This document shows positions 1 to 8,670 of a DNA stretch of 64,000 nucleotides, in pieces; positions within the stretch are counted from its first letter, which is position 1; the number at the start of each line of letters is the position of its first letter. Below the pieces are notes generated by a model. It saw only the letters and a program-made list of their open reading frames with translations. It searched no databases and was not told where the DNA came from. The DNA comes from Hydrogenophaga sp. Root209. GTDB taxonomy: Bacteria; Pseudomonadota; Gammaproteobacteria; Burkholderiales; Burkholderiaceae_C. Position numbers and translations under genes: made by a program. The stretch covers positions 11,182 through 75,181 of the forward strand of contig NZ_LMIE01000012.1 of assembly GCF_001428625.1 (NCBI RefSeq), read 5' to 3'.

Positions 1-1
1 C

Positions 2-292
2 ATCCGCTACAGCGAGCGCCTCGCCGAGGCGGGCATTGAGCCTTCAGTGGGCAGCAAGGGCGACAGCTACGACAACGCGCTGGCCGAGACCATCAACGGC
101 TTGTACAAGGCCGAGCTGATCCACCGGCGAGCGCCTTGGAAGACCAAGGAATCGGTGGAGCTGGCCACCCTTGAATGGGTGTCTTGGTTCAACCACCACA
201 GGCTGCTGGAACCGATCGGCTACATACCTCCAGCCGAGGCTGAGGCAAACTATTACCGGCATCTCGCCAATCAGGCGGCAACCGCTGCCTGA
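2..292 (+). CDS. IS3-family transposase OrfB, C-terminal part (5' end outside window)
   Basis: The reading frame is open from the window edge to a TGA at 290-292. The peptide carries the end of an rve/DDE integrase core: GDSYDNALAETINGLYKAEL contains the catalytic Glu of the DDE triad, followed by the WVSWFNHHRL stretch and a short tail with an Ala-rich end. This is typical of OrfB of IS3-group elements, which catalyses cut-and-copy transposition. The N-terminal part, including the two catalytic Asp residues, and OrfA would lie outside the window. A terminal inverted-repeat-like end follows at 303-331, so the 3' end of the element appears intact. Confidence 0.9.
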   Translation: MRYSERLAEAGIEPSVGSKGDSYDNALAETINGLYKAELIHRRAPWKTKESVELATLEWVSWFNHHRLLEPIGYIPPAEAEANYYRHLANQAATAA

Positions 293-302
293 CTTAAACC
301 AA

Positions 303-331
303 CCGGCCTCCACGAAACACGGGGCGGATCA
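303..331 (+). mobile_element. Right terminal inverted repeat of the IS3-family element
   Basis: Eleven bases after the transposase stop, the sequence GGCCTCCACGAAACACGGGG followed by CGGATCA resembles the outer ends of IS3-group elements in beta- and gammaproteobacteria, whose tips read TGAACCGCCCCGGG in reverse complement. The left end is outside the window, so neither the matching repeat nor the target-site duplication can be checked. Confidence 0.6.
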
Positions 332-442
332 ATTCTCACCGTGACGAAAAACGAGCAAAACGCGTCCGCCCAGCAACGAGTCAAGAACACACCGGGGCAC
401 ACCGAGTTCCCCCGCAATCACTGCCTTAACCCGGAGGATAGG

Positions 443-706
443 ATGTACCGCCTCCTTGAGGTGAACATGGAAACCCTGAGCGGCGCTGCCCGTCAATCCA
501 AGCGCCCTACACGCCGGCTGGCAACATCACTTGCGCAACTTCTGGGGCATCACGTGTCGACCAAGCAGGTGCATACGTTGGTGCTGAGCTCTCTAGAAAG
601 CAGTGCTCTCATGGAACCTTGGAATAGCTCTAGGACAAAGCACCTCAATGAAGTCGCTTGTTCAGCGCGTGTCGTGTTCTTAGGAGCAGCTGGCAGTCGT
701 CGCTGA
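443..706 (+). CDS. Small hypothetical protein next to the IS element
   Basis: I do not recognise this protein. The ATG at 443 is preceded by a good ribosome-binding site (GGAGG at 432-436), which is the main reason for preferring it over a GTG at 341. The product is 87 residues, basic in its first half (SKRPTRRLATSLAQLLG), with no clear domain, signal peptide or membrane segment. It lies in the lower-G+C DNA between the IS end and the integrase, so it may be a fragment of an element gene or spurious. Confidence 0.3.
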   Translation: MYRLLEVNMETLSGAARQSKRPTRRLATSLAQLLGHHVSTKQVHTLVLSSLESSALMEPWNSSRTKHLNEVACSARVVFLGAAGSRR

Positions 707-777
707 CAAGGGTAAGTGCGCGGGACTGGTCGGGATCGATTGACCAGGTTCGGTCTGCCCAATACATTTCTAGTCAC

Positions 778-966
778 CGTACGAGAGTACGTGAAGGCAC
801 ATGCCTTCCTTCAACTTGAGTTCACCGTTAATGATGAGTGAACTCTGCATGGATCAGCGTTGTGACAAGTCTCGAATGAAAAGACTGGTCATGGTCGTCT
901 GATTGATTCTGATCTGACCAAGATACCTAGGTCGGCGCACGCAAGTGCGTGAAGGCGAAATCCTTC
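778..966 (+). ncRNA. Possible structured RNA: two covarying GNRA-capped hairpin pairs
   Basis: Two similar units lie 158 bp apart. Unit 1: stem CGTAC (778-782), loop GAGA, stem GTACG (787-791), then stem GAAGGC (793-798), loop ACAT, stem GCCTTC (803-808). Unit 2: CGCAC (936-940), loop GCAA, GTGCG (945-949), then GAAGG (951-955) and CCTTC (962-966). The middle pair of the first stem changes from T-A to C-G between units, a compensatory change, and both loops are GNRA tetraloops. Between them is an 8-bp hairpin GAGTTCAC (818-825) with GTGAACTC (838-845). I cannot assign a known RNA family. The strand is assumed; a decayed repeat of the mobile element is an alternative. Confidence 0.35.
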
Positions 967-1046
967 AATCATCGCGAGCTACAGCCATTCACGCGCCAGC
1001 TCCGCACCGGCCGCCTTCTGCGCAGGCCACACAGGCATTTTCCGTT

Positions 1047-1080
1047 CCGCTCTTCGCAAAGCGGGCTGTTCATTTTTTTC
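1047..1080 (+). terminator. Weak terminator-like hairpin
   Basis: CCGCT (1047-1051) can pair with AGCGG (1060-1064), and a run of seven T follows at 1073-1079. The distance between stem and T-run (8 bases) is long for an intrinsic terminator. Confidence 0.25.
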
Positions 1081-1203
1081 CTTTTCATCATTTGGGCAAG
1101 TTGTCTGTGCCCAGGCTCGGCTTTGCCTCACTGAGGCGCTTGCGTACTGCCGCGCTCTTGACAAGTGACTGACCTATGCAATCTTGATCAGAGAGAACCA
1201 CAC

Positions 1204-1608
1204 ATGAAAGAAAAACCACGGCACGACTTCGACGATGAGCTCCCTCTGTACTGCATGAACCGCCAGCGTGCCATTCAAGCACTTTGCGTCAAGCCAAACT
1301 ACTTCGACACGCACATCAGGCCGCGCCTGAGAACAACAAAGCAAGGCACTTCTCTCCTGTTCCTTTGCGAAGAAGTGAAGGCAATTGCATACGAAATGTT
1401 CAATGCACCCGGCACTGAGTTCCCTCGCGCCGACGACACGCAAACCAAACCTGAGAAAACGAGTGCAACACCATGGGAAAAAAATCAACCGGCATCTATC
1501 AACGTCAAAACGGTAGCTGGGTCGTCGACAAATTCGTCGAAGGCGTTCGTCTTTACCAAAGCTTTGAATCGTATGAAGACGCAGAAGCGTGGCTCACCCG
1601 GGAACTAG
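1204..1608 (+). CDS. Excisionase-like small DNA-binding protein
   Basis: A 134-residue protein whose central part (about residues 18-65, with MNRQRAIQAL, KPNYFDTHIRPRL and LFLCEEVKAIA) resembles the small winged-helix proteins found directly upstream of tyrosine integrases in genomic islands. Known relatives act as recombination directionality factors or repressors. The ATG at 1204 was chosen because it follows a purine-rich AGAGAG stretch; an upstream GTG at 1165 is possible. The 3' end runs 136 bases into the integrase gene in another frame, so the Ser/Thr/Lys-rich last 45 residues may be poorly constrained. The function is inferred mainly from position. Confidence 0.6.
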   Translation: MKEKPRHDFDDELPLYCMNRQRAIQALCVKPNYFDTHIRPRLRTTKQGTSLLFLCEEVKAIAYEMFNAPGTEFPRADDTQTKPEKTSATPWEKNQPASINVKTVAGSSTNSSKAFVFTKALNRMKTQKRGSPGN

Positions 1609-2597
1609 AGGTACTACGGCAGACGCGCGTCCATGGCGGCACCCCGCAGATCACCTTCGACCAAGCAGCTGGACGCTACATTGAAGAGAATGTGCATCTT
1701 CCGTCAGTAGAGTCATCTGGCTATCACCTGAAGGCGGTGATGCCGTACGTTGGCGACCTTCTGCTTGAGCAAGTTCACTCCGGAACACTGCAGCCTTTCA
1801 TCGATGCTCGACGCAAGGCAAAGATCTCACACAAAACGATTAATCTGAGCTTGGGAGCGGTGCGTCGAGTGCTCAATCTGGCAGCGGGCACATGGCGCGA
1901 CTCCGAGTCGGGCAAGCCTTGGCTGGCCTCGGCCCCACTAATCACCATGTTGCCTTTGACAGGTTATCAGCGGTCGCCGCGACCGATCACCTGGGACGAG
2001 CAGGAGCGTTTGCTCAAGGAGTTGCCGAAACATCTTCACGACATGGCGCTGTTTATCCTGCACAGTGGCGTACGAGATGACGTGGTTTGCAATCTCCAAT
2101 GGGATTGGGAGATCCCAGTACCGGAGCTCAACATCTCTGTGTTCGAGACTCCACCAGAAAACGTCAAAGGTCGCCGCACTTCAAAGCTGGTGGTGTGCAA
2201 CCGCATTTCTCAGGCGGTGATTGAGGAAGCACGAGGACATCACCCTACCCACGTTTTTGCAATGTCTTGGCGCCACCGTGAACTGGGCCCAATTAAGGCA
2301 ATGAACAACAGTGCGTGGCAGGCAGCACGCTCAAGAGCAGCACTGGGCGATCTGCGTGTCCACGACCTTCGACACACCGTGGGCATGCGACTGCGTGAGG
2401 CAGGAGTCAGTGAGTCGACTCGACGAGACGTGTTGTGGCACAGCAATCGCTCCGTCACCAACCACTACTCAATGGCCCAGATTCGAGAACTTCATGAAGC
2501 TCTGGAGAAGATCACACAGCCGACCAATGGCTGGAACAAGAGCCTCCAGGCGCTGAAAGCGGAGCATGCGGTGCGGAAAGCTGGCACACGGACTTGA
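1473..2597 (+). CDS. Tyrosine recombinase / phage-type integrase
   Basis: A 374-residue site-specific recombinase. The N-terminal part (1-150) holds an AP2-like arm-binding region (GIYQRQNGSWVVDK) and a SAM-like core-binding domain. The C-terminal catalytic domain shows Arg201 (HSGVRDDV), the box HDLR (297-300), His323 (WHSN) and the nucleophile Tyr332 (NHYSMAQ). A Lys near 232 would be the beta-hairpin lysine. All catalytic residues are present, so the enzyme may be active. It reads towards the 3' end of tRNA-Arg, about 100 bp away, the usual position of an island integrase beside its attachment site. Its start overlaps the excisionase-like gene. Confidence 0.92.
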   Translation: MGKKSTGIYQRQNGSWVVDKFVEGVRLYQSFESYEDAEAWLTRELEVLRQTRVHGGTPQITFDQAAGRYIEENVHLPSVESSGYHLKAVMPYVGDLLLEQVHSGTLQPFIDARRKAKISHKTINLSLGAVRRVLNLAAGTWRDSESGKPWLASAPLITMLPLTGYQRSPRPITWDEQERLLKELPKHLHDMALFILHSGVRDDVVCNLQWDWEIPVPELNISVFETPPENVKGRRTSKLVVCNRISQAVIEEARGHHPTHVFAMSWRHRELGPIKAMNNSAWQAARSRAALGDLRVHDLRHTVGMRLREAGVSESTRRDVLWHSNRSVTNHYSMAQIRELHEALEKITQPTNGWNKSLQALKAEHAVRKAGTRT

Positions 2598-2652
2598 GCC
2601 TCGGATGCTGATGATCAATTCCGAGTCCCGCAAAAGTCCCGCAGCAAAGAAA

Positions 2653-2683
2653 AACGGGCTAGCTCTTTTGGAGCTAACCCGTT
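2653..2683 (-). terminator. Rho-independent terminator of the tRNA transcript
   Basis: Read on the minus strand, AACGGGTTAGCTC pairs with GAGCTAGCCCGTT across a short A-rich loop, with one mismatch, and is followed by TTTCTTT. It lies about 18 bp beyond the 3' end of tRNA-Arg and probably ends the two-tRNA transcript. On the plus strand it could also stop transcription coming out of the integrase gene. Confidence 0.75.
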
Positions 2684-2700
2684 GATCTAGAACGATGTTC

Positions 2701-2777
2701 TGGTGCGGCTGGCAGGAATTGAACCCACGACCCCTTGGTTCGTAGCCAAGTACTCTATCCAACTGAGCTACAGCCGC
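2701..2777 (-). tRNA. tRNA-Arg (anticodon ACG)
   Basis: The minus strand folds as a standard cloverleaf of 77 bases with encoded CCA. The acceptor stem is GCGGCTG/CAGCCGC, the anticodon stem CTTGG/CCAAG, with loop CTACGAA giving anticodon ACG, and the T arm contains GGGTTCAATTC. The 3' end faces the integrase, so this gene is the likely integration site of the element to the left. Confidence 0.95.
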
Positions 2778-2787
2778 GAAGCCTTGA

Positions 2788-2793
2788 ATTATA
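2788..2793 (-). promoter_or_regulatory. -10 box for tRNA-Arg
   Basis: A perfect TATAAT on the minus strand ends 11 bases before the mature tRNA-Arg. The expected -35 position lies inside the neighbouring tRNA and has no good match, so this may be a secondary promoter within a co-transcribed pair. Confidence 0.4.
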
Positions 2794-2804
2794 GCAGGGT
2801 TTTT

Positions 2805-2881
2805 TGGTAGGCCGTGTTGGACTTGAACCAACGACCAAAGGATTATGAGTCCTCTGCTCTAACCAACTGAGCTAACGGCCC
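2805..2881 (-). tRNA. tRNA with CAU anticodon, probably tRNA-Ile2 (lysidine type)
   Basis: The cloverleaf has acceptor GGGCCGT/ACGGCCT, anticodon stem AGGA/TCCT with loop CTCATAA, T arm around TTGGTTCAAGTCC, discriminator A and encoded CCA. The T arm and variable region (TTGGTCGTTGGTTCAAGTCC) look much more like E. coli tRNA-Ile2 than elongator tRNA-Met, so C34 is probably converted to lysidine by TilS. Automatic pipelines may call it Met. The first acceptor pair is a G-U wobble. It lies upstream of tRNA-Arg, probably in one transcript. Confidence 0.85.
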
Positions 2882-2893
2882 GACAACAGCGGG

Positions 2894-2899
2894 ATTGTA
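2894..2899 (-). promoter_or_regulatory. -10-like box for the tRNA pair
   Basis: TACAAT on the minus strand lies 12 bases before the mature 5' end of the CAU tRNA, the usual spacing for a tRNA promoter. The -35 region (GAGGTT at 17 bp spacing) is poor. Confidence 0.35.
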
Positions 2900-2921
2900 G
2901 GGGCCGGGCTCGGGCAAACCT

Positions 2922-3941
2922 CTACTTGTTGTGACTCAGGGCATTGCCCACCAGTTTGGCGGTCACATCAACGATCTGGATCATGCGTTCGTAAGGCATG
3001 CGCTGAGGGCCGATCACGCCCAATGTTCCAACGATCTGGCCATCGATCTCGTAGGGCGCCGTGACCACCGACAGATCCTCGTACGGCACGACCTGACTCT
3101 CGCCACCAATATAGATACGCACGCCGTCGGCTTGGGCCGACACATCCAGCAGGCGAATGAGCTGGGTTTTTTGCTCGAACAGGTCGAACATGCGGCGCAG
3201 GTTGCCCATGTCGCTGGAGAACTCACTCACCGAGAGCAGGTTGCGTTCACCCGACACCACCACCTCGTCTTGAGCCGAGTCGTTTTCGGCACCGATGTCC
3301 ACCGCCGCCTTCATGAGGTCCGCAATCTCGCCGCGCAAGGCATCGACCTCGTTCTTGAGCCGTTCGCGCACAGCCTCCATGGTCAGGCCGGAGTAATGGC
3401 TGTTGAGGAAATTGGCTGCTTCAAGCAACTGCGACTGGGTGAATGTGGCCTGTGTGTGGATGATGCGGTTCTGCACCTCTCCCTCGGGGGAGACAATGAT
3501 CACCAGGACCCGCCGGTCCGACAGGCTCAGGAATTCGATGTGGCGAAACACAGAGGCGCGGCGCGGGGCTGTGATGACGCCCACGAACTGCGACAGGCTG
3601 GACAGCATGTTGGCCGCGTGGCTGATGACACGGTGCGGCTGGCCAGCCTCGATGCCCGGCGCCGTCATCTCGCTCACGGGCGAAAGCCCTTCACGTCGCA
3701 CGGTGAGCATTGTGTCGACAAACATGCGGTAGCCACGCGCGGTTGGGATGCGCCCGGCCGAGGTGTGTGGGCTGGCGATCAGGCCGAGCTCTTCCAGATC
3801 GCTCATCACGTTGCGGATGGTGGCTGGCGACAGCTCCATGCCGGCGGCACGCGCCAGCGTGCGCGAGCCCACGGGCTGGCCGTCGGCGATGTATCGCTCG
3901 ACAAGGGTTTTGAGCAGCAGCTTCGCGCGGTCGTCCAACAT
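2922..3941 (-). CDS. hrcA: Heat-inducible transcription repressor HrcA
   Basis: A 339-residue protein of normal length for HrcA, the repressor of groESL and dnaK that binds CIRCE elements and is assisted by GroEL. The N-terminal winged helix is clear ([19 protein letters not shown], about residues 37-55, then [16 protein letters not shown]). The rest is the GAF-like HrcA domain with [13 protein letters not shown]. It is divergent from nadK with a 94-bp gap. No CIRCE inverted repeat is visible in that gap, so the gene does not look autoregulated through CIRCE here. Confidence 0.97.
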   Translation of the reverse strand: MLDDRAKLLLKTLVERYIADGQPVGSRTLARAAGMELSPATIRNVMSDLEELGLIASPHTSAGRIPTARGYRMFVDTMLTVRREGLSPVSEMTAPGIEAGQPHRVISHAANMLSSLSQFVGVITAPRRASVFRHIEFLSLSDRRVLVIIVSPEGEVQNRIIHTQATFTQSQLLEAANFLNSHYSGLTMEAVRERLKNEVDALRGEIADLMKAAVDIGAENDSAQDEVVVSGERNLLSVSEFSSDMGNLRRMFDLFEQKTQLIRLLDVSAQADGVRIYIGGESQVVPYEDLSVVTAPYEIDGQIVGTLGVIGPQRMPYERMIQIVDVTAKLVGNALSHNK

Positions 3942-4035
3942 CGCTTCATTTTACGGAGAGACCACTGCCCGATACCGTTCGCAAGCGAGGGTTTTCGGGC
4001 AATCCACCACAGACGGGCTATGTTGTAATTTGCGC

Positions 4036-4953
4036 ATGAGCATGCCCCCCGACACACGGTCCACCCCCATCCGATCGGACCGCCCCTTGCGCTTTTCGCA
4101 TGTGGTTATCGTCGGCAAATACCACGCACCTGGGTCGCGAGACGCCGTCGACGAAATCGCGCACTTCCTGCACGACGAGGGCTGCGACGTGTCGCTGGAG
4201 CAGGAAACTGCGCTCAACACCGGCCTGACTCAATACCGGGCGCTCACGGTACCCGAGATGGGCCAGCACTGCGATCTGGCCCTGGTGGTGGGAGGCGACG
4301 GCACGATGTTGGGCATTGGTCGACAACTGGCGCGCTACGGTGTGCCGCTGGTGGGCATCAACCAGGGGCGCCTCGGCTTCATCACCGACATTCCTTTTGA
4401 AGATTTCCGTGCCAAGCTGCACCCCATCCTGCGCGGCTCGTTTGAGGACGATCCGCGCTCGCTCATGGCCGCCAGCGTGTGGCGCGATGGCCGCTGCGTG
4501 TTCGAGGCCACCGCACTCAACGACGTGGTGGTCAACCGGGGTGGTGCTGCCAGCATGATCGAACTGCGGGTGGAGGTGGACGGGCATTTCGTGGCCAACC
4601 AACGCGCCGACGGCCTGATCATTGCGTCTCCAACGGGTTCTACCGCTTACGCCCTGTCGGCCGGTGGGCCGCTGCTGCACCCGGCCATCGGGGGCTGGCT
4701 GATGGTGCCGATCGCGCCGCACACCTTGTCCAACCGGCCCGTGGTGTTGCCCGGGCACAGCGAGATCGCCGTGGAGATCGTCTCGGGCAAGGAAGCCAGC
4801 GCCAATTTCGACATGCAGTCCTTCACCAGTCTGTTGCATGGCGACCGCATTGTGGTACGCCGATCCGAACATGCCTTGCGCCTGCTGCATCCGGTGGGAT
4901 GGAGTTACTTCGACACCTTGCGCAAGAAACTGCATTGGAACGAAGGGGTCTGA
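4036..4953 (+). CDS. nadK: NAD kinase
   Basis: Phosphorylates NAD to NADP in the cytoplasm. The 305-residue product has the signature GGDGTML (86-92), where the Asp is the catalytic base, the downstream GRLGFIT, and the NAD-binding segment with [15 protein letters not shown] use ATG 4036; an alternative in-frame ATG is six bases later. The open frame extends upstream across hrcA, but that extension lacks similarity. It is the first of three plus-strand genes (nadK, recN, rapZ), a common order in Burkholderiales. Confidence 0.97.
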   Translation: MSMPPDTRSTPIRSDRPLRFSHVVIVGKYHAPGSRDAVDEIAHFLHDEGCDVSLEQETALNTGLTQYRALTVPEMGQHCDLALVVGGDGTMLGIGRQLARYGVPLVGINQGRLGFITDIPFEDFRAKLHPILRGSFEDDPRSLMAASVWRDGRCVFEATALNDVVVNRGGAASMIELRVEVDGHFVANQRADGLIIASPTGSTAYALSAGGPLLHPAIGGWLMVPIAPHTLSNRPVVLPGHSEIAVEIVSGKEASANFDMQSFTSLLHGDRIVVRRSEHALRLLHPVGWSYFDTLRKKLHWNEGV

Positions 4954-4997
4954 GGACCCGTCAGAATCCCGCCTGTCCACAACACCCGACACCCATC

Positions 4998-6641
4998 ATG
5001 AGCCTCCGCCGCATTGCCCTGCGCGACTTCGTCATCGTGCAGTCCCTCGACCTGGAACTGGGCCAGGGCTTTGGCGTGCTCACGGGCGAGACCGGTGCGG
5101 GCAAGTCCATCTTGATCGACGCGCTGCAGCTGGCGCTGGGTGCCCGGGCCGAAAGCGGCGTGGTGCGCGAAGGCGCTACGCGCTGCGAGATCGCTGCCGA
5201 GTTCGACGCGCCCGCCTCCCTGACACCCTGGCTGGAAGAACAAGGTTTTCCGGTGGAGGACGGCCTGCTGTTGCGCCGCACGGTGGACACCGAGGGCCGC
5301 AGCCGCGCCTGGATCAATGGCAGCGCAGCCACGATGGCGCAGCTCAAGGCCTTGGCCGACGGCCTGGTCGACATCCACGGCCAACATGCCTGGCAGAGCC
5401 TCACACGTGCAGAAGCCGTGCGCGACCTGCTCGACGCCTACGCCGGCATCGACACCACCGGCGCCACCCAGGCCTGGGCACAGTGGCGCCAAAAACGCAA
5501 GGCCCTGGACAACGCGACCGAGAAGCAGAACACGCTCCAGCAGGAAAGTGAGCGCCTCGCCTGGCAGATATCGGAACTCGACAAACTCACGCCGCTGTCC
5601 GGCGAATGGGAAGAACTGAATGCGCAGCACAGCCGCCTGGCCAACGCGCAGGGTCTGTTGGACGCCGCGCAAGCCGCTGTCACCGCACTGGACGACGAGG
5701 AACCGAATGCGGCGACACTGATCCACCGCGCGCTCGTGGCTCTGCAGGCGCAGGCGCACATCGAGCCCCGGTTTTCGGACGCCATCGCCGCACTGGAAGC
5801 CGCCTTGGCGCACGTGCAGGACACGGTGCACAACCTGCACCAGTACGCACGCCACACCGACCAGGACCCCACCAGTCTGGAGGCGCTGGATCAACGCCTC
5901 GCTCAGTGGGTGTCGCTGGCACGGCGCTACCGCCGCAGTCCCGACGAACTGGCCGAGGTGCTCGGGCAATGGAAAAGCGAGCTGGCCGCAATCGATCAGG
6001 CGTTGGACCTGGACGCTCTGCAGCAGGCGGAGCGCTCGGCTTGGAAAGCATTCAACACCGAGTTGCAAACCATCACCAAGGAACGCCAGAAGGCTGCACC
6101 CAAGCTGTCGAAGGCGGTCACTCAGAGCATGCAGCGCCTGGGCATGCAAGGCGGCGTGTTTGAAGTGGCGTTGCAGCGCCTCGATGAGGCCCAGGCACAT
6201 GGTTGGGAACAGGTCGAATTTCGCGTGGCGGGCCATGCCGGCGCCACACCCAAGCCGGTGGGCAAGGTGGCCTCGGGCGGTGAACTCTCCCGCATCGCTC
6301 TGGCGATCTCGGTGGTCACCAGCCGGCTGGGGCAGGCGCCCACGTTGATATTTGACGAGGTGGACTCCGGCATCGGCGGCGCCGTGGCGCACACCGTGGG
6401 CCAGTTGCTGCGCCAGCTCGGGCGCGACCGCCAGGTACTGGCCGTGACCCACCTGCCCCAGGTGGCGGCCTGCGCCGACCACCACCTGCTGGTGAGCAAG
6501 CAGATGGTCGGGAAACAGACGCTGAGCACGGTGTCCCCTATCGAGCACGAAGCGCGCGTGGTTGAGCTAGCACGCATGCTCGGCGGTAGCGAGAAGTCGG
6601 AAATCTCGCTGGCCCATGCCCGCGAACTCCTGTCGGCTTGA
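4998..6641 (+). CDS. recN: DNA repair protein RecN
   Basis: An SMC-like ATPase of 547 residues acting in double-strand-break repair. Walker A is GETGAGKS (30-37). The middle third is the helical coiled-coil region, rich in Ala, Glu and Gln. The C-terminal head has the ABC signature [10 protein letters not shown] and Walker [13 protein letters not shown] with Asp453 and Glu454. It lies 44 bp after nadK. The stop codon precedes the ATG I chose for rapZ by 14 bases, so the two genes are probably co-transcribed. Confidence 0.97.
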   Translation: MSLRRIALRDFVIVQSLDLELGQGFGVLTGETGAGKSILIDALQLALGARAESGVVREGATRCEIAAEFDAPASLTPWLEEQGFPVEDGLLLRRTVDTEGRSRAWINGSAATMAQLKALADGLVDIHGQHAWQSLTRAEAVRDLLDAYAGIDTTGATQAWAQWRQKRKALDNATEKQNTLQQESERLAWQISELDKLTPLSGEWEELNAQHSRLANAQGLLDAAQAAVTALDDEEPNAATLIHRALVALQAQAHIEPRFSDAIAALEAALAHVQDTVHNLHQYARHTDQDPTSLEALDQRLAQWVSLARRYRRSPDELAEVLGQWKSELAAIDQALDLDALQQAERSAWKAFNTELQTITKERQKAAPKLSKAVTQSMQRLGMQGGVFEVALQRLDEAQAHGWEQVEFRVAGHAGATPKPVGKVASGGELSRIALAISVVTSRLGQAPTLIFDEVDSGIGGAVAHTVGQLLRQLGRDRQVLAVTHLPQVAACADHHLLVSKQMVGKQTLSTVSPIEHEARVVELARMLGGSEKSEISLAHARELLSA

Positions 6642-6655
6642 CCGATCCAACCAAC

Positions 6656-7570
6656 ATGTTTTCACCGAACGAAGCGCCAATTCATCTGGTGTTGATCACC
6701 GGCATGTCCGGCTCGGGCAAGTCGGTCGCACTCACTGCGTTGGAAGACGTGGGTTTCTACTGCGTGGACAACCTGCCGCCCGAGTTGCTCGAATCCTTCA
6801 TCGAACTGGAACAGAGCCACAAGGCCAGCAAGGTGGCCATAGCCATGGACGTGCGCAGCGCGGGTTCGCTGCCGGGGTTGCCCAAGCGGCTGGCGCAGCT
6901 TCAGCACCACGCCCAGCGCCCGGTGAACCTCACCACTGTGTTTCTCGATGCGACCACCGACACGCTGGTGCGCCGGTTTTCAGAGACGCGACGGCTGCAT
7001 CCTCTGTCGCTCAAGCAGTTCAACGACCAGCACCGAGCCCTGACCGATGCCATCGAGCAGGAGCGCGAGTTGCTCGCTGAACTGCGGGACCAGGCGCTGG
7101 TGCTCGACACCAGCCTGATCCGACCCACGCACCTGCGCAGCCAGATCAAGGACCTGCTGGGCGCCACGCAGGCACCGCTCACGCTGGTGTTCGAGTCGTT
7201 TGCCTTCAAGCGCGGCATCCCCATGGACGCCGACTTTGTGTTCGATGTGCGCATGCTCGCCAATCCACATTACGAGCCCGAACTCAAGCCCCTGACGGGC
7301 CGCGACGCCCCGGTGGCAGCCTACTTGGCCGCTCAGCCCGAGGTGCGGCAAATGGAGCAGCAGATCACAGATTTCCTCGGGCACTGGCTTCCCCAGATGC
7401 TGCGCGATCACCGCAGCTATGTGACCGTGGCCATTGGCTGCACGGGCGGGCAGCACCGTTCGGTGTACCTGGTGGAGCAACTCGCGCGGGCCTTCGGCAT
7501 GGACTGGTCCACGCGTGTGAGACACCGCGAGGCCGATAGCTGGCCAACGCCGATCGTGCCGGGCGTTTAA
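6656..7570 (+). CDS. rapZ: RNase adapter protein RapZ (YvcJ family)
   Basis: A 304-residue P-loop protein. In E. coli, RapZ binds the sRNA GlmZ, hands it to RNase E and senses glucosamine-6-phosphate; in other bacteria the role is less clear. The P-loop is GMSGSGKS (16-23), followed by the family segment [14 protein letters not shown]. The C-terminal RNA-binding domain has the conserved GCTGGQHRS from residue 261. I chose ATG 6656; a TTG at 6638 overlapping the recN stop is also possible. Its TAA (7568-7570) overlaps the mutY stop codon on the other strand. Confidence 0.95.
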   Translation: MFSPNEAPIHLVLITGMSGSGKSVALTALEDVGFYCVDNLPPELLESFIELEQSHKASKVAIAMDVRSAGSLPGLPKRLAQLQHHAQRPVNLTTVFLDATTDTLVRRFSETRRLHPLSLKQFNDQHRALTDAIEQERELLAELRDQALVLDTSLIRPTHLRSQIKDLLGATQAPLTLVFESFAFKRGIPMDADFVFDVRMLANPHYEPELKPLTGRDAPVAAYLAAQPEVRQMEQQITDFLGHWLPQMLRDHRSYVTVAIGCTGGQHRSVYLVEQLARAFGMDWSTRVRHREADSWPTPIVPGV

Positions 7571-8670
7571 GTCCGCACAAACAGGTCAGACGCCCACGCA
7601 GCGTGCAGCAGCAGCTTCACCGGCGCGGGCAGGCCATGCTGGCCCAGCCGTTCAGCTTCCACCCATTGGCCTTCAGGCAGTTCGCCGGATAACGGCTCTG
7701 ACGTGAGTTCCAGCAGCAAGGGGTGCAACCGCAACTCCCGGTGGGTGAGGCTGTGCGACACGGCGTCCAACGCGATCAACCGATTCACCCAGGCAGAGGG
7801 CAACCCGGCGTGAGCAGCTTGCTCGCTTTCAAACACCGGCGGGCAATACAAGCCGGCCCAGATCCCGCTGGCCGGTCGGCGCTGCAGCCAGAATCGTTCC
7901 CGCCCATCGGCGCGCTTCACGAGCAGCAACCACCAGCTTTCATGACGGCGCTTCAAGGTGCGGGTCTTTACAGGAAAACGCTGCGGCTCGCCTGCCTGAT
8001 AGCCCCGGCAAATGCCCTGCATGGGGCACTGCCCACAGGACGGGCGGCTGCGCGTGCACAACGTCGCCCCCAGGTCCATGAGCCCTTGCGTGTAGGCCGT
8101 CATGTCATCGGCAGATGGGTTGTTCGGCAACAGCGCCTGCGCGATCTCCCACAGCGCGCGTTGGGGTTTCGTCTGCGCCAGATCGCCTTCAAACGCGAGC
8201 AAGCGCGTGAGCACCCGTCGCACATTGCCATCCACGATGGAGACACGTTCGCCAAAACAGAACGATGCAATGGCCGCTGCAGTGGAAGCACCGATGCCGG
8301 GCAAGGTTTCGAGCCTGGCGGCGGTAGAGGGGAATTCGCCACCGTGCGTGGCCACCACCGCCTGTGCGCAGCGGTGCAGGTTGCGCGCTCGGCTGTAGTA
8401 ACCCAGGCCGCTCCACAGGGCCATGACCTCGTCGGTTTGCGCGGCAGCCAGAGCGCGAACGTCGGGAAATCGCTCCAGGAAACGCGCGTAGTAGCCCAGC
8501 ACGGTGCTCACCTGGGTTTGCTGCAGCATCACCTCGGACAACCACACGCGATAAGGATCGCGGATACCCTGCCAAGGCAAGCCGCTGCGCCCGGCGCGGC
8601 GTTGCCAATCGATCAGCAGGGGAGCAAAGGTGGGAGGCAGATCGGCACGCCGGCCGACGACACCGCTCAT
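7567..8670 (-). CDS. mutY: A/G-specific adenine glycosylase MutY
   Basis: Removes adenine paired with 8-oxoguanine, complementing MutM encoded nearby on the same strand. The 367 residues include the catalytic Glu in [11 protein letters not shown], a helix-hairpin-helix [12 protein letters not shown] followed by the conserved Asp in IVDGNVRR, and the 4Fe-4S motif C-x6-C-x2-C-x5-C ([17 protein letters not shown]). The C-terminal part is the NUDIX-like 8-oxoG recognition domain. The ATG overlaps the stop of the dynamin-like gene in an ATGA arrangement, so the two are translationally coupled. Confidence 0.97.
   Translation of the reverse strand: MSGVVGRRADLPPTFAPLLIDWQRRAGRSGLPWQGIRDPYRVWLSEVMLQQTQVSTVLGYYARFLERFPDVRALAAAQTDEVMALWSGLGYYSRARNLHRCAQAVVATHGGEFPSTAARLETLPGIGASTAAAIASFCFGERVSIVDGNVRRVLTRLLAFEGDLAQTKPQRALWEIAQALLPNNPSADDMTAYTQGLMDLGATLCTRSRPSCGQCPMQGICRGYQAGEPQRFPVKTRTLKRRHESWWLLLVKRADGRERFWLQRRPASGIWAGLYCPPVFESEQAAHAGLPSAWVNRLIALDAVSHSLTHRELRLHPLLLELTSEPLSGELPEGQWVEAERLGQHGLPAPVKLLLHAAWASDLFVRT

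Larger units (their letters stand above)
707..1203. other. Noncoding stretch of the integrated element
   Basis: No convincing gene is seen across these roughly 500 bases. The left part (778-966) holds two related groups of hairpins described separately. The rest (967-1203) contains only short open frames without ribosome-binding sites, and one possible terminator at 1047-1080. The base composition is less G+C-rich than the core genes to the right of 2900. Confidence 0.6.

Noticed and set aside
3942-4035. Possible CIRCE element between hrcA and nadK
   Set aside because: No TTAGCACTC-N9-GAGTGCTAA or close variant is present.
4905-6548. Long open frame opposite recN (547 codons), and similar long frames opposite hrcA, the dynamin-like gene and the M16 genes
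   Set aside because: They mirror the codon structure of real high-G+C genes, have no recognisable domains or ribosome-binding sites, and fully overlap well-supported proteins.
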